From Nectonema munidae (lineage: Eukaryota; Nematomorpha; Nectonematoida; Nectonematidae): a stretch of DNA of 64,000 nucleotides. The stretch covers positions 868,001-932,000 of the forward strand of contig JAUIRK010001034.1 in the NCBI GenBank assembly GCA_030549495.1, given 5' to 3'. Shown here piece after piece: positions 46,031 to 57,738 of this stretch; the stretch's first letter is position 1, and the number at the start of each line of letters is the position of its first letter. A program made the position numbers and the translations under genes. A model generated the notes under the pieces. The model was given only the letters and a program-made list of their open reading frames with translations. It did not search any database and was not told the DNA's origin.

Positions 46031-46425
46031 CAGTGGTTCTTAACCTGGGGGTCGTGACCTCTTTGGAGGTCGTTTGAAGTTTTTGCAGGAGTCAAGAAAA
46101 ACTTTGGGTATCAAAAAGTAGCCATTCTAATGACATTTGGATCACCAGACCTTTTTCAGTGAGCGAAAGTAGCATTGATGACTCCGATGTTGCTGCCAAA
46201 GTAGAGTTTCTTCAAATAAGAGAAGACAGCCAATTAAAACTCGATTTTTACGAGCCAGCACTTCCATTATTTTGGGCCAAATTAAAAACCGTTTATCCTA
46301 TTCTTTCCAAACGTGCAATGATTTTTTTGATACAATCACCTTCAACTTATTGTTGCGAGACTGGATTTTGTGCAATGATGTCTTTAAAAACAAGTGCAGG
46401 TAATAAGCATGCAATTGATTCAGAC

Positions 46426-47103
46426 TAGGGTGTCCACCCCGGGATTCCTCGTCCTCGAGTCCCCGGGGAATCGTGAAATTTCAAAATCCTCGTCCTAGAA
46501 AAAAATTTTTAAATTTCCTCGGGGAATTTTTGAAAAAAAATTTTTGTCGAATCCGACGACAAAAATATCGAAGTAGCGGAGAAGAAAGATGAAACATAAT
46601 CGTTAGAACCAAAAAACAGAGAAGAAAAGCGTAAAGGAGGAATTGGACGAATTTCTGAAGATTAATGAAAATGAAGAACGTGAAACTAAAAGCAAGATTT
46701 CAAGCATAGAGGAAATAATGAAAAAAACATTTGACCTTTATTTAGAAACAAATAGGAGGCCCGAAGTTTTAGAAACTTTATTCAAAAATTTAAAGAGCAT
46801 AAAACAAACTTCTGTGGATGCCGAAAGAGTGTTTTCGTCAATGGGTTATTTTTCTACAAAAATAAGAAACCAGTTGAATATGAAACTTTGAACGCTCTAA
46901 TTTTTCTTAGATATTTTTTTAAAACATAAACCTTTTATGCATTAAAATTTTTTTCAATAAAAATCTTATATGAGACTTTTAAATTTTCTTTTCTGGACAG
47001 TTTTTACTGTAAAAAAAGCGTTTTTTCTCCGGGGAAATTTTCAAAAATTACGAGGTCCTCGTTCCTCGGGGAATGAAAAAAAGACCTTAAAGTGGACACA
47101 CTA
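46426..47103 (+). mobile_element. Nested hAT element, 678 bp, exact 8-bp TSD
   Basis: Ends TAGGGTGTCCACCCCGGG and (inverted) TAGTGTGTCCACTTTAAGG; the target duplication is ATTCAGAC at 46418-46425 and 47104-47111. Subterminal CCTCGGGGAAT motifs repeat on both strands at both ends. It lies within the transposase remnant of another hAT element. Confidence 0.92.
46643..46891 (+). pseudogene. hAT transposase dimerisation-domain remnant in the nested element
   Basis: NLKSIKQTSVDAERVFSSMG and YFSTKIRNQLNMK match the S..AERVFS..G.....R..L box that closes hAT transposases. Only this C-terminal piece remains, with a frame break before NALIFLRYFF. Confidence 0.8.
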
Positions 47104-47438
47104 ATTCAGACACGAGATGCATTTTCTCTGTCGAGCATTACACCATGTTTTGAAAAACTTTTGTCTGACAAACAATACAAGCCTTCAAATTAAATTATAC
47201 TGAATTTGTTAGATTATATTAATTTAAATAAATTTTTTCAATTAAACTTTTTTTTAACAAGTGTTTGTATTATAAAATATAACATGTAAATTTTCTTGTT
47301 TTTAACTTTAAACGGCCGAATCAAAAATAATTTTATAGGGGTCATAAAATTTTTTTCCTAATATTTAGGGGTAAACAGATCCTAAAAATTAAGAACCACT
47401 GATTTAGAGCTAACACATAATAATTGTTTTCTATCAAA

Positions 47439-49140
47439 ATGTCTAAAGGAAATTAAAAAAAACTCTGTCCCTTGTAGATAAAGTTAAGGTGATTGAAATG
47501 TACGAAAAAATTGAAAGTTCACGTAAAGTGGCTGGCGCATTCAGCGTCAGCAAAGATCAAGTTCAAAATATTATGAAGCGAAAAGCCAAAATTTTGCATG
47601 ATTTTCAAAACAATGCTCCAAACGATCGTAAACGTAAAATGAGAAAAACAGGAAATGAAAAAGTTAATGAACTAAGTTGAAAGTGCTTTCAAGACTCTTC
47701 AACTAGACGAGTACAAGTCAGTTTGTAAAGCGTCATAATATTGTGTTTCGATCTGTGTCTGGGGAAAGTGGTGATGTAGACAAAAGTGTTGTTTGTAATT
47801 GGAAACAAAAGCTTTCTACCATTTGTGCGGGGTATGAGCCAAAAAACATTTTTAACATGGATGAAACCGGCTTGTTCTACAGAAACAATCAGCGAAACAA
47901 ATCATTACATGTTAAAGGGCATAACACACATGGCGGTAAACAGTCTAAAGACCGCATTACCGTTGCTTTATCTGCTTCAATGACTGGAGAGAAATTTCCT
48001 TTACTTGTGATAGGAAAATCGGAAAATCCTCGTTGTTTTAAAAACATTTATAAACATTCACTTCCTGTTAAATATAAGTCAAACAAAAAGTCGTGGATGA
48101 CAGTGGAAATCTTTGATAATTGGGTAAAAAGGTTTGATTGTCAAATGAAAAATCAAAAGCGAGAAGTCTTGTTATTGTTGGACAATTCTCCTGCGCACCC
48201 TCATGTGACACTTACATCAGTTAACTTACATTTGTTAAATTAGTTTTTCTGCCACCAAACACATCAGTTATTCAGCCCATGGATCAAGGCATCATACAGG
48301 CCATGAAGCTAAAATACAGAGACACAGCTACAGTTTGTTTGTGACAACATTGCGAAAGATGAGTTCATCACTGGTCTGGAAATTCTCACAATAATGTCTC
48401 TTTTGGATGCCATCAACTGGTCCATAAAGCTTGGAATGAAGTGACATCTTCCATTATTCATAAGTGTTTTGCTCGAGCTGGATTTACTGCATAGGTTTCA
48501 CAAATGTAAACACATCAGATATGGAAAGCACGGAGATTGACGTTGATGTTTTCGAAGAAACCAATGATGTTTCTTCATCAGTTTTATGTCTTTCCAAAGA
48601 ATTATTTGGATTACAATTCAACAATCTTCACCATATTGATAATGACCTTCCTACCTCAAATTATGCTATTGACTGGGATCGCTCCGCTTCAGATATTCTT
48701 CATGATAACGAAAAGGACTCAGGTGGTGATGATGACGATGATAAAGAGCCAGTTGAAGAATCGTTCAAGCCACCTTCTTTAACTCACGTCCAAGACTGCA
48801 TGGAAATATGTAAGCAATTTGCTTTGCCAACAGGAAACAATGACATGCTAAAACATTGTTTCGACATGCAAGATATTACCATTAACATAAGAATGAAAAA
48901 ATATACAAAGCAAACAACCATCACGAACTTTTTTAAAAGAAAGTAAATTTTTTTATACATAATGAATTAAATGTTTTTATGCGTTTTTCCTTTTATATTC
49001 TAATAAATGTTTTTATTGATAAATTTTTTCGAAATTGTGTTAATTTTCTATGATAAATATTTTCAGATAAAACCGCCACCTGCGTAAAACAGCCGCTTTT
49101 GACTGGTCCCAAGGGTGACTGTCTTAAATAGGTTTGACTG
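47439..49140 (+). pseudogene. pogo/Tigger transposase, inactivated
   Basis: N-terminal CENP-B-type helix-turn-helix (VDKVKVIEMYEKIESSRKVA, then FSVSKDQVQNIMKRKAKIL); a TGA where the second DNA-binding motif normally has Trp (NELS*KCFQDSS); and a DDE domain with FNMDETGLFYRN (first Asp), ITVALSASMTGEKFPLLVIG, LLLLDNSPAHP (second Asp) and, in another frame, QPMDQGIIQAMKLKYR (third acidic position). An acidic C-terminal tail ends ITNFFKRK at 48943. At least one nonsense and two frame changes. The right terminal repeat (inverted CAGTCAAACCTATTTAAGAC) ends at 49140 next to TA. The left repeat is not found. Confidence 0.9.
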
Positions 49141-49142
49141 TA

Positions 49143-50125
49143 CTTACAAAAGGTCAAGAACCTTACCCAGGGTCTAGAACCGCTGAAGACATGTATGATG
49201 TATGCAAAATAAGAAGATAAACTATAGCAACGATTCTTACAGTTTTTATTATGATATCGAAAAAATGTTCTTTTAACATGAGCTTAATCACGAAGAGAGG
49301 ACATTAAAAAAGTGAACATGTAGTTTTCTATAATGTAAATTTTTCGTCTTTCTTGGTAAAAACGTTTAAAAAAATAAATACAGTAAAATTTTTATAATAA
49401 GTACAGTTTTGGGGCTGACATTAATTAAAATAATGAAATTTTGAAAAAAGACTAACATCCTAAAGCATGGCGAAAGAGCAAAAAATAGTGAAAATCATTT
49501 ACTAAAAATTGACAATTTATTTCTTTAATTTTCGAAAAGTTAAAAAAGTTATTTATAAAAGTCTTAAAAGTTATTTGTTTTTGTAGGGTTTATTTTTGTC
49601 GTTTCAGCAGGTGTTTACTAACCTTAATATAAATGAAGTTAACAAAACGTTGAAAATACAGGGAAAAGTTCATTATATTTCCAACATAAACATTCTTCAC
49701 TATCATAAATGGAAAAGTAGAACTTCTGTTGCATAAATTTTTTCTACTGTTCTAACTTAACATTTGATTGAAACAAACCCCCCATTTTCGCAAACAAAAA
49801 AAGGAAATTAAGGTATACATAAATACAATGCTTTCATAGCAGTGAAAATCGTATATTGCGTGAGAGCGCTATTTGTCAAGATTCTTCTCATGAATCAAAT
49901 ATACTTGTCTGAAGAAAAGTGGATACCTATATACGCTATCTATAGCGTAAAGTGGATATGGCTTTTGTACCTGGCAAGTTTAGGATGGATGAGGGCTAAT
50001 TGGAAACGTGAACTATTGATCTATTTTCGCAATTATGTCATATTTCCGCGAAAACACAGCACTCATTCAGCAGAAGTGCTCAGAGGTTTGGCAGAGATGA
50101 AATCTTTAGGTAAAGAGAAAGAACC
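49143..50125. other. Upstream flank of the secreted peritrophin-like gene
   Basis: AT-rich to about 49840, then closer to balanced. Any promoter or 5' UTR of the plus-strand gene should lie at 49840-50125; an overlapping open frame there (49842-50159) is not supported as coding. Confidence 0.4.
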
Positions 50126-50324
50126 ATGCCCCGCTTTGCATTCGTCCTTCTCACTATGATTACCTGTGTGCGCAACTTAATCATCCCAGATTTCAACCAG
50201 TACTCCAGTGGATACGATGGCAACACCCCCCTAATCAACTATTTTCCTTCAAAGGAGGGTGAGGATGCACGCAACCCACAAAACATCGAACAACCACAAT
50301 ACCTCAATGACTTGCCTCCATACA
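50126..50324 (+). CDS. Peritrophin-like exon 1: signal peptide
   Basis: ATG in context ACCATGC. Hydrophobic core FAFVLLTMITC; mature start near residue 17-20; NQYSSGYDGNTPLINYF and QPQYLNDLPPY follow. The donor TACA/GTAACA is in phase 1. Without splicing the frame would run to 50401 through lower-quality sequence. Confidence 0.55.
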
Positions 50325-53300
50325 GTAACATTCTTGCATTCTTAAACTTTTTGATATTTTGGAATAAACGTAAACTTCTTGTCAGTAGTCAATGGGTCTA
50401 GACCAGTGCCGTACCAAGATGCATAGCACAATTCATTCGTATTAATATGAGGACCCAATACAAATATTGTTTACAGATAGATTATGAAAAAATGGCTGCT
50501 ATAACATATCTTCTTATCTTCTATATACTTGTATTGTTAAATTCAGGCCTGGGGAGTAGGGCAAATGTTAGAATTATTCTTAGTCCCAAGTAAATAAGAT
50601 ATTTTGTCTTGTCTTAAGAATCGTTAAGGAAACTTTGAGAGCTTAGTTACATTATGAGTATGAAAAGAAAAGAAAGATTATGAGTATTTATCATTATAAG
50701 AAGAAGAAGAAGAAGAAGAAGAACTTTATTGAAAACATTAACAGGATCATTAATAAAAAGAAAATACATATTTTTTTGTATAGATCAAGATTAGTAAAAT
50801 TATATAGATAAAAATTTTATTGATGAGGTTAGCTTCCAAAGGTTTATATAAACCGCTTTAGGAATGTCTAACACAATTAATTAAAAATATATATAAAAAA
50901 AATTAAAAAAAAACATCAATAAAAATGAATCACAAAAATTTACAGGAAAAACAGTCTTTCTTAGAGCAGACAATTCTCTCTGGATAGGCAGAGAGAAAAG
51001 TTAAAAAAGTTTATTATGAGTTTGATAATAAATTAGTAATCAAATTGCAATTACCTATAACATATACTTTTTTACAGAGCAAATTAATTTTTCAAAATTT
51101 TTCATATATAAATTTACGGCTCTTTTGTTTTTTAACTTTAAAACATTCGATCGTATAAAAATTATATGTAGCGATGAAAATGGACTTAATTTACATATCA
51201 AAGATTCTTGATAATTCGATATAATAAAATTATTGAGAGTAACAAATCATTCTTATTTAATCTTACTTTTATTTCGTGAAAAACCTCTTACTCCTTTACT
51301 CCTCACTCCTTACTCTTATTCCATAGCTCTGCTGCTTTGAAGTCTTATTGGGCCGCCAAATTAACATCAGCTCTACGCCACTTGACTCTAATTTTGTGAA
51401 TAAATTACAAACACCCTCGTAAAGGCCAAAGAAACAAGGCTATTTTATACTAAAAAGTGAGGTAATGGAAAATTTACAACATCGATTCTTATTTTCTTAT
51501 GGAGAATGATGATTCCGTTCAATATGCATTTCTAGGTTTTAAAAAAAAATTAGTTAAATCTAATGCCGCAAATTTTGTCAATTACAGTAAAGTGCGGATA
51601 AATCCACTCTGCATTAGTGCAATATTCGCATAAGTCAAGCTTTGTGAAAGGCCGTAAAAAATGACTACTTCCCATGAGACAAGATTTTACATCAAGACAA
51701 ATTATTGTAAGTCAATTTTTTTATAACTCCAAATCATTTTTGAGTCTGAAACAACTTGATCACTATTGATTCTGAGAAAAAACCTCGTGCTCTTAACTTA
51801 TAGCGGACGCTTTTTATTTCGTGTTTCAGCGGTGAACCAATCCTCTTTGAAATCAATGTTTGAAACGGTTTACTATATAAAATATTTGAACTTTAAATGG
51901 AATTTTACATTTCTTGGGAGGTTGCAGAAAATTTAGTTAACTTTTTAGACAGATAAGAAGCTTTTCTTTTAAAAAAATCGAACCAAAATGAAATAGAAGC
52001 AAAAAAATTCAAGATTATGAACAAAATAATGATAATAAATTAATTCTTCTCTTTTATTGTATTCTTTCCTTTGATATAAATTATTTTGGTTTTTTTTAGA
52101 AAAATTCACTTAAGTCGAACTGCGTGTAAGTAAAATTCTTTCAACTTGAGCAAAATTCCCTGATTCAAAAAAGTTATATATGCCTTGCTATTTAAAGAAA
52201 GTAGTTAATTTACATCTTTTGTGTCATGTAAATAAGTTTTATGAGCAGGCAATTCACGTCTATTCTCAGCTTAAAGCGTTGTAATTAGCGCTAATAAAAG
52301 TGGATTCGGAAATTCTTTTTAAAATTTTCCTAGAAACTAAAAAATATTGACTAAATTGTCCATAAATACTCTTTTTATTTTAACATTATTGTTGAAATAG
52401 AGAGGAAAATATTTCAATGTTTGCATACACCTTTAAAATCACGGCTGGGAAAAAATATGTAAAATAGGATGTGAAATTGTTCTGGACTATGAATTTGATT
52501 AGTTTACCAACTCGATTGTCTTACTTGACCCCATCATTTAATCGTAAACAGAAGTTTTGAGATTTATTTTGGGCTATTTGATGAGATCCTCTATAAAATT
52601 TTATGAAAATGTTCTATTCATATAAGTAATTATAAAAGAGAAATCTTTTTTAAAAGCAATCGGGGTAGAGACCGTAGTCGGAACCAGAACACAGACTTGA
52701 CCACATAACAGAAATTGATTTATTAATAAGAAAGAGAGGAAATAAAAAAAAAATTTCTCAACATCTCCTCTCACCAATTGTCACTAAGACACTAGCATAA
52801 GAAAGCAAAGAATCATGTTATATAATTTTCATATTATTGGCACCTACACTACACTACACATTTATTCAGTTAGTAAAGTAAATTGTTTCAAAATACATTT
52901 AGGACTTGGGTCTAGGAATTGAGAGCTATTAAGTTGTGAATTAAAATTTTGTACTTAGCAATAGGTTTAATAGTCTAAAATGTTTGGAAGAAAATTTGCT
53001 ACAAACTTTGCATTTATATGAATCACTTATTCCATTTCCTAAGTGATGGAGTTAGGGTTATTACTAGAGCACGAGAAAGTCAATTTCTATAAAATTAATC
53101 ATTAACCTTTGAAAAAGGCGAAACAAAGATTTAGAATTTGATAAAATGTGAATCAAACAAAAATATAAAGTCAATAAAGTCAATTTTTCCAATTTAGGTC
53201 AATAAAATCAATTTCCAATAGTTTTTATTGAAAAATATTCAAAATACCCTGACACTGATTAGAGCTTTGATACCTTAAATTCAAAAATTTATAAAGAAGA

Positions 53301-56300
53301 AAAAGTTTAAGTGAATTGAAACTTCAATAAATATGTAACTTATCTCACAATACACATAATTATGAATATGCTGATAACGGTTTTATATTAATACTGAATG
53401 AGTATGAGAGTATACAGATTTGTAGAACATGTTATGGAAGAAAGTTAAAACAAGAAGAAAAAAGTGATACATTTCATGAATACTTTCAAAAAAATTACAA
53501 GTTTTGGAACGATCATTTTTGCCAACGTCATGCAAAACTTTTGCACAAAACTGGGTTTATTGCGCGTTTTTCTTTGGTCGCATTTGTGTGCGTGTGGTGT
53601 ATACAGTGGTGGCATAGACATTTTTTCTATCACACGCATGCTTGTGAATGAGGCCAAAAAGGGCGAGCTCAAAGAGAGAGGGTTGACTTTTCATAATTGT
53701 TATCTAAGAACTCACGATTTGCGCAAGTAAGTGTGCTTTTGCGTTGCGCTATTTGTGTGAATCATAGAGGAAGTGAACATTTGACACATTTCTGTATTGA
53801 CACCTTTTGTAATTTCAATTTTAAAGTTGGATATAATTCTTGTTCTTTAAAATACTCCCTTGCCTTTAAAAATGATGCCAAGAACTGCGAAGTCTTCTTC
53901 ACAAAAAGTTAAAGAAATCTTATTCAAACTTCCTGAAGAGTTTATTTGAACTCCTAAAAATGAACTCTATTGCAAACTTTGTAATTGCATTGTTAAGCAC
54001 AGCGTGTATTTTTTTGTTGAAAGTCATAGAAAGACTGAAAAACATTCAACTAAAAAGAATTCAAAATTTGCTACTTCTTCTGTTTAACCGTTTATTAGTG
54101 ATAATAACTTTTTAAAAAAGTAACAGAATCTTTTTTGTAAGCAAATATACCTTTGAATAAATTGGATCATCCTTCAATTAAAGATTTGTTCAAATATATG
54201 GGATATAATTGTCAAAATCTAAATTCTTGTTGATATTAAATTTCAAGTCTTGCAGAAAATTTAAAAGAAAGTATCAAAGAAAAGGTAAAAATTATAGTTT
54301 TTTATTTCTAATTATAGATGAGTCCTCGTTTGGAAATAAGTATTATGTAAATGTTTTGGTTGAAGATCTAAGTTTACCAAAGAAAGCGTATATAATTGAT
54401 TCTGTTTGCTATTCTACTTCAGTAAATAGTCAAAAAATTACTCAAATAGTTTATGACAAAATAAAGTACTTAGAAATAGAAATAGAAAATTTTATGCTTT
54501 TCATTAGTGATAAAAAAGCTGAAAAACGTTAAAATTTTGTACCCTTTTTTATTTCATGTTTTTTGCTTAGCAGATTTATTGCATAACTGTTGTTGAATGT
54601 GAGATCAAAATGTGAAAGTGTAGATAATTTGACAGCTAGTATCAAAATATTGATAGTTAAAAACAAACAGAATTTTCAACGAAATAGGCTTACCACCCAA
54701 ACTCATTGTAACTAGATGGGCATCCTGGTTAAAGTCAGCGTTTTGGTATGTCGAAAAGTTTGTTAAAGTCAAAAGAACTGTGTTGGACTTATTATTGATA
54801 CAGCAAAAAAGGCCTTGTTGTTTCTTCTCTGCCGGACGATTTGAAAGAAATTTTGAAGTACACATCTTTACTGGATTTGGTTAAAAATGCAAAGATGAAA
54901 GTTATTGTGTTCAGAAAGCATATGAAGATATATCACAACTGAACATGCCAAATAATGTGTGTGATTTAAATATTTACTTTAAAAAAAATGAGAAGATAAC
55001 GACGTTGAGAAAATTATCATGAGAACAAAGTTTGGTGTTAGAACTTGAAAATGGACTAGTGTTAATGAAAATGGTCTGGTGTTAGAACTTGAAAATGGAC
55101 AAGCCGTATCAATAAAAGTAGAAAAAAAAATTTCTAAATAAAAATCGCAACTTTAATGACAAGAATGTTTGTACCTACTTATGAATTATAATTATGATAT
55201 TTTACATGATATCACCTGATCTTCGTAAAATAAAGTTTTAAACGTTTTATAAAGTCTTTTTTTTGGTCAATTTTTTTGTTTTTTAAGTTAAAAAGTCAAT
55301 ATTATAAGGTCAATTTTTCAACTTTTTTAGGTCAATATTTTTCGCGACCTAGTTATTACATGATAATGAATGTTTGTACACAAAATTAGATTAGAAGTAC
55401 AAGATAAACTCTACCCAAATTTAAAGAATTAGATCCAATGAAAAGCAAACAATAATTAAGTTAGAGCCAAACTTACTTTCCTCCTATTAGTGCTGAAATT
55501 AATTTCAATTAATTGAAATTAATTATTGCATTTCATGCCATTCCCCTGCTTTTCCCAAATTTTAAAGTTTTTTTACACCTATTTTAACTGTGATATATCT
55601 ATTTCAAATATTCTGAATCTAATTAACATTTTTATTGAAATACTTATAAAAAGTTTTTACGCATATATACCCCTTTTCAAGTATGCTGACTTAAGTGAGG
55701 ATGTTATTTTTTATGAAAATAAACCAACTGTGTCAAAAAAATCAATCAAACGTCTCAATCAATGTTAAATGCAATCTTTAGTTAGTGATTGTTAGCCGTT
55801 CGACTCACTTAGTCCATCCACACAGTGGACGACGGTTGATGTCATGGCTGTCTTAGTGAAAGTGTTCAACTCCATCCTCTCTAACAGACTCATCAGAAGC
55901 CCGTTCTAGGTACTAATGGACGATGTAGACGTACTTTTGAAAGACCGGTTCTTCTTCTGTTAGGTCCATTGGGTGAGTCGTGAAGCCGTCTGAGACATAC
56001 GGCAGAATATCGCCATCTTCCTTCGTCAAAGAAAACCTTCAAAACATGGAGTCAATTTAGAATAAAAAATTCTTTTTAATTTGAAAAATATTTTAGATAA
56101 AATTTTATCCTTAATCAAATTTTATTTGAAGATTTTCATTTTTATCAATAAAATTATAGATATGAAAGCATTATGCTCAAAGTTTATAGAAATATAAATT
56201 TTCAAAAGTGTATTTAAAATAGATGCTAAGTTATAAATTATCTAGGGATAAATTAAAAATCTTATAAATATATAAGATTTCCGTTTTTATTGATTGCTAT

Positions 56301-57738
56301 TTTAACGATTGTTTAGTATAAAAAATCAGTAGAAATTTGGATTCATAAGGAAATTTTTATTTAATTAAGAAATCTTTGATGATTCTAATCAAAAACATGC
56401 AGAATCTGATTTCGGAAATGACAATTTTGATTGATTATTTCATACTTTCTTATATTCTAATTGCAGAAATTGAGTCCAGACATGAAATCAACATCGTCGA
56501 TTTAGAATAAAAAAATATAACAAACTATTTTTGCAAAAGATGAGTGGAGAAATAAAATCAGCAAGGTCGATTTTGTGTAAAAACTGCTAAAAAATTTATT
56601 TCAAAAATAATTTTGTAGCAGTTTTCAGACGTAAATTTAACGTCTTTTTTCATTTAACATTTAACACTTAAATGTGATATGTTTAATGTGTATTTATATT
56701 TTATGTGATGAATGTGTTTTTGCCTCTATGGTTAATTATAGCTTTATGGATGAAGGACGGGTGTGTTATGTTTTTAACACATAGCTTTAACCATATTAGT
56801 TAAACAAAGGCATACTAAGGATATGATGAATTTAGCATAAATAGAGGTATATATGTGTAAAAATTTATTTATTTGTAAAACTCGCAAATTTGAGGAAAAT
56901 CACCATTTTTACTTGTCAAGTTTTGATTGACTTTCAAATGAAATAGACAGAACCATAATTCAGCATACTTGAAAATATTTATACATTGAATTCACCATAT
57001 CACAATTGATTAAGTTACGTTGAAATTTGATCAAGCTTATCTTTGAAATTTTAATGGTATGAGATTTCATTACACTATCAGGGAAAACATTCCACTCATT
57101 ATAAGCTCGTTTCTTTTATTCCTGTAATAAAGTGAGGGTAAATTTATCAGTTTCATTCTTTGAGAATATGTAAAATTTTTAATAGAGTACAAGCTTTTTG
57201 TGAAAACCCTTTGAACTTTCTCAATTTTCGTCATATTTTTCGCATAAAATGTATATACATTATACAAGATTTTTAATTTAACCAATCTCCGCCTCTGTGG
57301 CAATATGAGCTTAAACACCATTTCACAGCATTCACCTTTTTTGATTTTTCAAATTAAATCAGATAATTTTCGCTTTTCACAGGCAAAATTTGCAAATTTC
57401 ATAAGAAGCAACGTTCGTTGAAAATAACTTGATTGAAAAATAAAGTAATTGATGAGTTTGATTTATATGAAAGTATATTCTTTATTATTTCGTTTTAAAT
57501 CCAAAGCAAGTATACATCATAAATCTAGAGTTCTATAATTTGACATTTAGATAATCCTTGCAAAAAGATATTACCCTACTACAAAACTAGCGTATACTTA
57601 AAGTATCCAGGAGATCCAAACTTGTACATCAAATGCGATTCCAATGGCGAAGCAAACATTCAACAGTGTCCTTCAGAAAAGTTTTGGAGCCAATCAGCTT
57701 ATAATTGCATCTTTTATGAGATTTACATACAAAATTAA
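50126..57738 (+). CDS. Putative secreted chitin-binding (peritrophin-A-like) protein, two-exon model
   Basis: Proposed extracellular protein, 128 residues. Exon 1 (50126-50324) encodes a signal peptide (MPRFAFVLLTMITC...) and an acidic, Asn/Pro/Tyr-rich segment; its G+C is well above the flanks. Exon 2 (57551-57738) encodes NNPCKKILPYYKTSVYLKYP, then GDPNLYIKCDSNG, QQCPSEKFWSQSAYNC and a short tail. The order and spacing of Tyr, Cys and Trp (YI.C...G......CP....W......C) resemble the CBM14 domain of arthropod peritrophins and cuticle proteins. Both junctions are phase 1, so the exons join in frame, but linking them over a 7.2-kb intron is inference. Only four of the usual six domain cysteines are visible, so another exon may be missing. 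Confidence 0.5.
50325..52861 (+). other. Proposed intron, proximal part
   Basis: Contains a LINE 3' tail at 50698 and otherwise AT-rich DNA to 52650. 52670-52860 (AACCAGAACACAGACTTGAC, AGAAATTGATTTATTAAT) looks like the upstream part of the dispersed repeat that follows. Confidence 0.5.
50698..51200 (-). mobile_element. LINE 3' end with (TTC)n tail
   Basis: On the minus strand CAATAAAGTTC is followed by eight TTC units, the same AATAAA-plus-TTC layout as at 13210-13232. The rest is AT-rich, probably 3' UTR. The upstream limit is approximate and no ORF2 sequence is seen. Confidence 0.5.
52862..53045 (+). repeat. Dispersed repeat, copy B
   Basis: Same ordered landmarks as 39173-39357 (TAGTAAAGTAAATTGTTT, ACATTTAGGACTTGGGTCTA, TACAAACTTTGCATTTATAT, CCTAAGT). 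It abuts a hAT insertion at 53065. Confidence 0.75.
53065..55351 (+). mobile_element. Full-length CGGBP1-like hAT element, exact 8-bp TSD
   Basis: Left end TAGAGCACGAGAAAGTCAAT and right end (inverted) TAGGTCGCGAAAAATATTGA; the target duplication is GTTATTAC at 53057-53064 and 55352-55359. Subterminal GTCAAT motifs are frequent at both ends (53070-53215 and 55265-55340). 2287 bp. It carries a decayed transposase on the plus strand and a 5' leader with an unrecognised 88-codon frame (53464-53730). Confidence 0.92.
53873..55021 (+). pseudogene. CGGBP1-type hAT transposase, inactivated
   Basis: Starts MMPRTAKSSSQKVKEILFKL. A BED-like finger follows (NELYCKLCNCIVKH...VESHRKTEKH) after an in-frame stop in PEEFI*TPKN. 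The next block (54290-54530) reads IIDESSFGNKYYVNVLVEDL and IKYLEIEIENFMLFISD, the catalytic-domain start seen in CGGBP1-related hAT proteins. Then LFHVFCLADLLHNC, GLPPKLIVTRWASWLKSAFW and a degraded tail. Several stops and frameshifts. The ordering is that of the whole protein, so decay is by point mutation and small indels rather than large deletion. Confidence 0.82.
55360..55789. other. AT-rich spacer
   Basis: No gene recognised; the plus frame 55526-55768 has no family features. Confidence 0.5.
55790..56040. other. GC-rich island of unknown origin
   Basis: About 45-50% G+C by eye in a 70% A+T region, with sharp edges. Both strands contain open stretches, for example minus DGDILPYVSDGFTTHPMDLT and plus MAVLVKVFNSILSNRLIRSP, each broken by stops. 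The composition suggests an old coding or structural-RNA-derived fragment, or foreign DNA; I cannot identify it. Confidence 0.4.
56041..56879. other. AT-rich spacer
   Basis: No gene recognised. Confidence 0.6.
56880..57321 (-). pseudogene. LINE ORF2 C-terminal relic
   Basis: The minus strand reads RRRLVKLKILYNVYTFYAKN, TKIEKVQRVFTKSLYSIKNF and SQRMKLINLPSLYYRNKRNE, the same block order as the plus-strand relic at 23186-24030 (KVQKKLIKSLHGMRN, ERMKILNLPSL). The two are therefore copies of related LINEs. The frame ends at about 57070 in 3' sequence. It lies inside the proposed peritrophin-like intron. Confidence 0.75.
57551..57738 (+). CDS. Peritrophin-like exon 2: Cys-rich chitin-binding-type domain
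   Basis: Acceptor GACATTTAG at 57550. YPGDPNLYIKCDSNGEANIQ and QCPSEKFWSQSAYNC form the recognisable domain; stop TAA at 57736-57738. G+C is higher than in the flanks. Confidence 0.7.

Larger units (their letters stand above)
46159..47192 (+). pseudogene. hAT transposase C-terminus split by a nested insertion
   Basis: Before the insertion: ALPLFWAKLKTVYPILSKRA, then STYCCETGFCAMMSLKTSA, the CE.GFSA dimerisation box of ZBED/SPIN-like transposases. After the insertion (47113-47192): DAFSLSSITPCFEKLLSDKQ and a stop. The halves are in frames that differ by one base, so the copy also carries a small indel. The catalytic region is missing. Confidence 0.85.
46031..47401 (+). mobile_element. hAT element of the CAGTGGTTCTTAACC type
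   Basis: The left end CAGTGGTTCTTAACCTGGGG and right end AAATTAAGAACCACTG are inverted. ATTTAGA flanks both sides, with a 2-bp offset on the left. The element itself is only about 690 bp once the 678-bp nested insertion (46426-47103) is subtracted, so it is an internally deleted derivative. Confidence 0.85.

Noticed and set aside
49842-50159. 105-codon plus frame upstream of the peritrophin-like exon
   Set aside because: Overlaps the signal-peptide exon in another frame; basic/aromatic composition with no domain; more likely 5' UTR.
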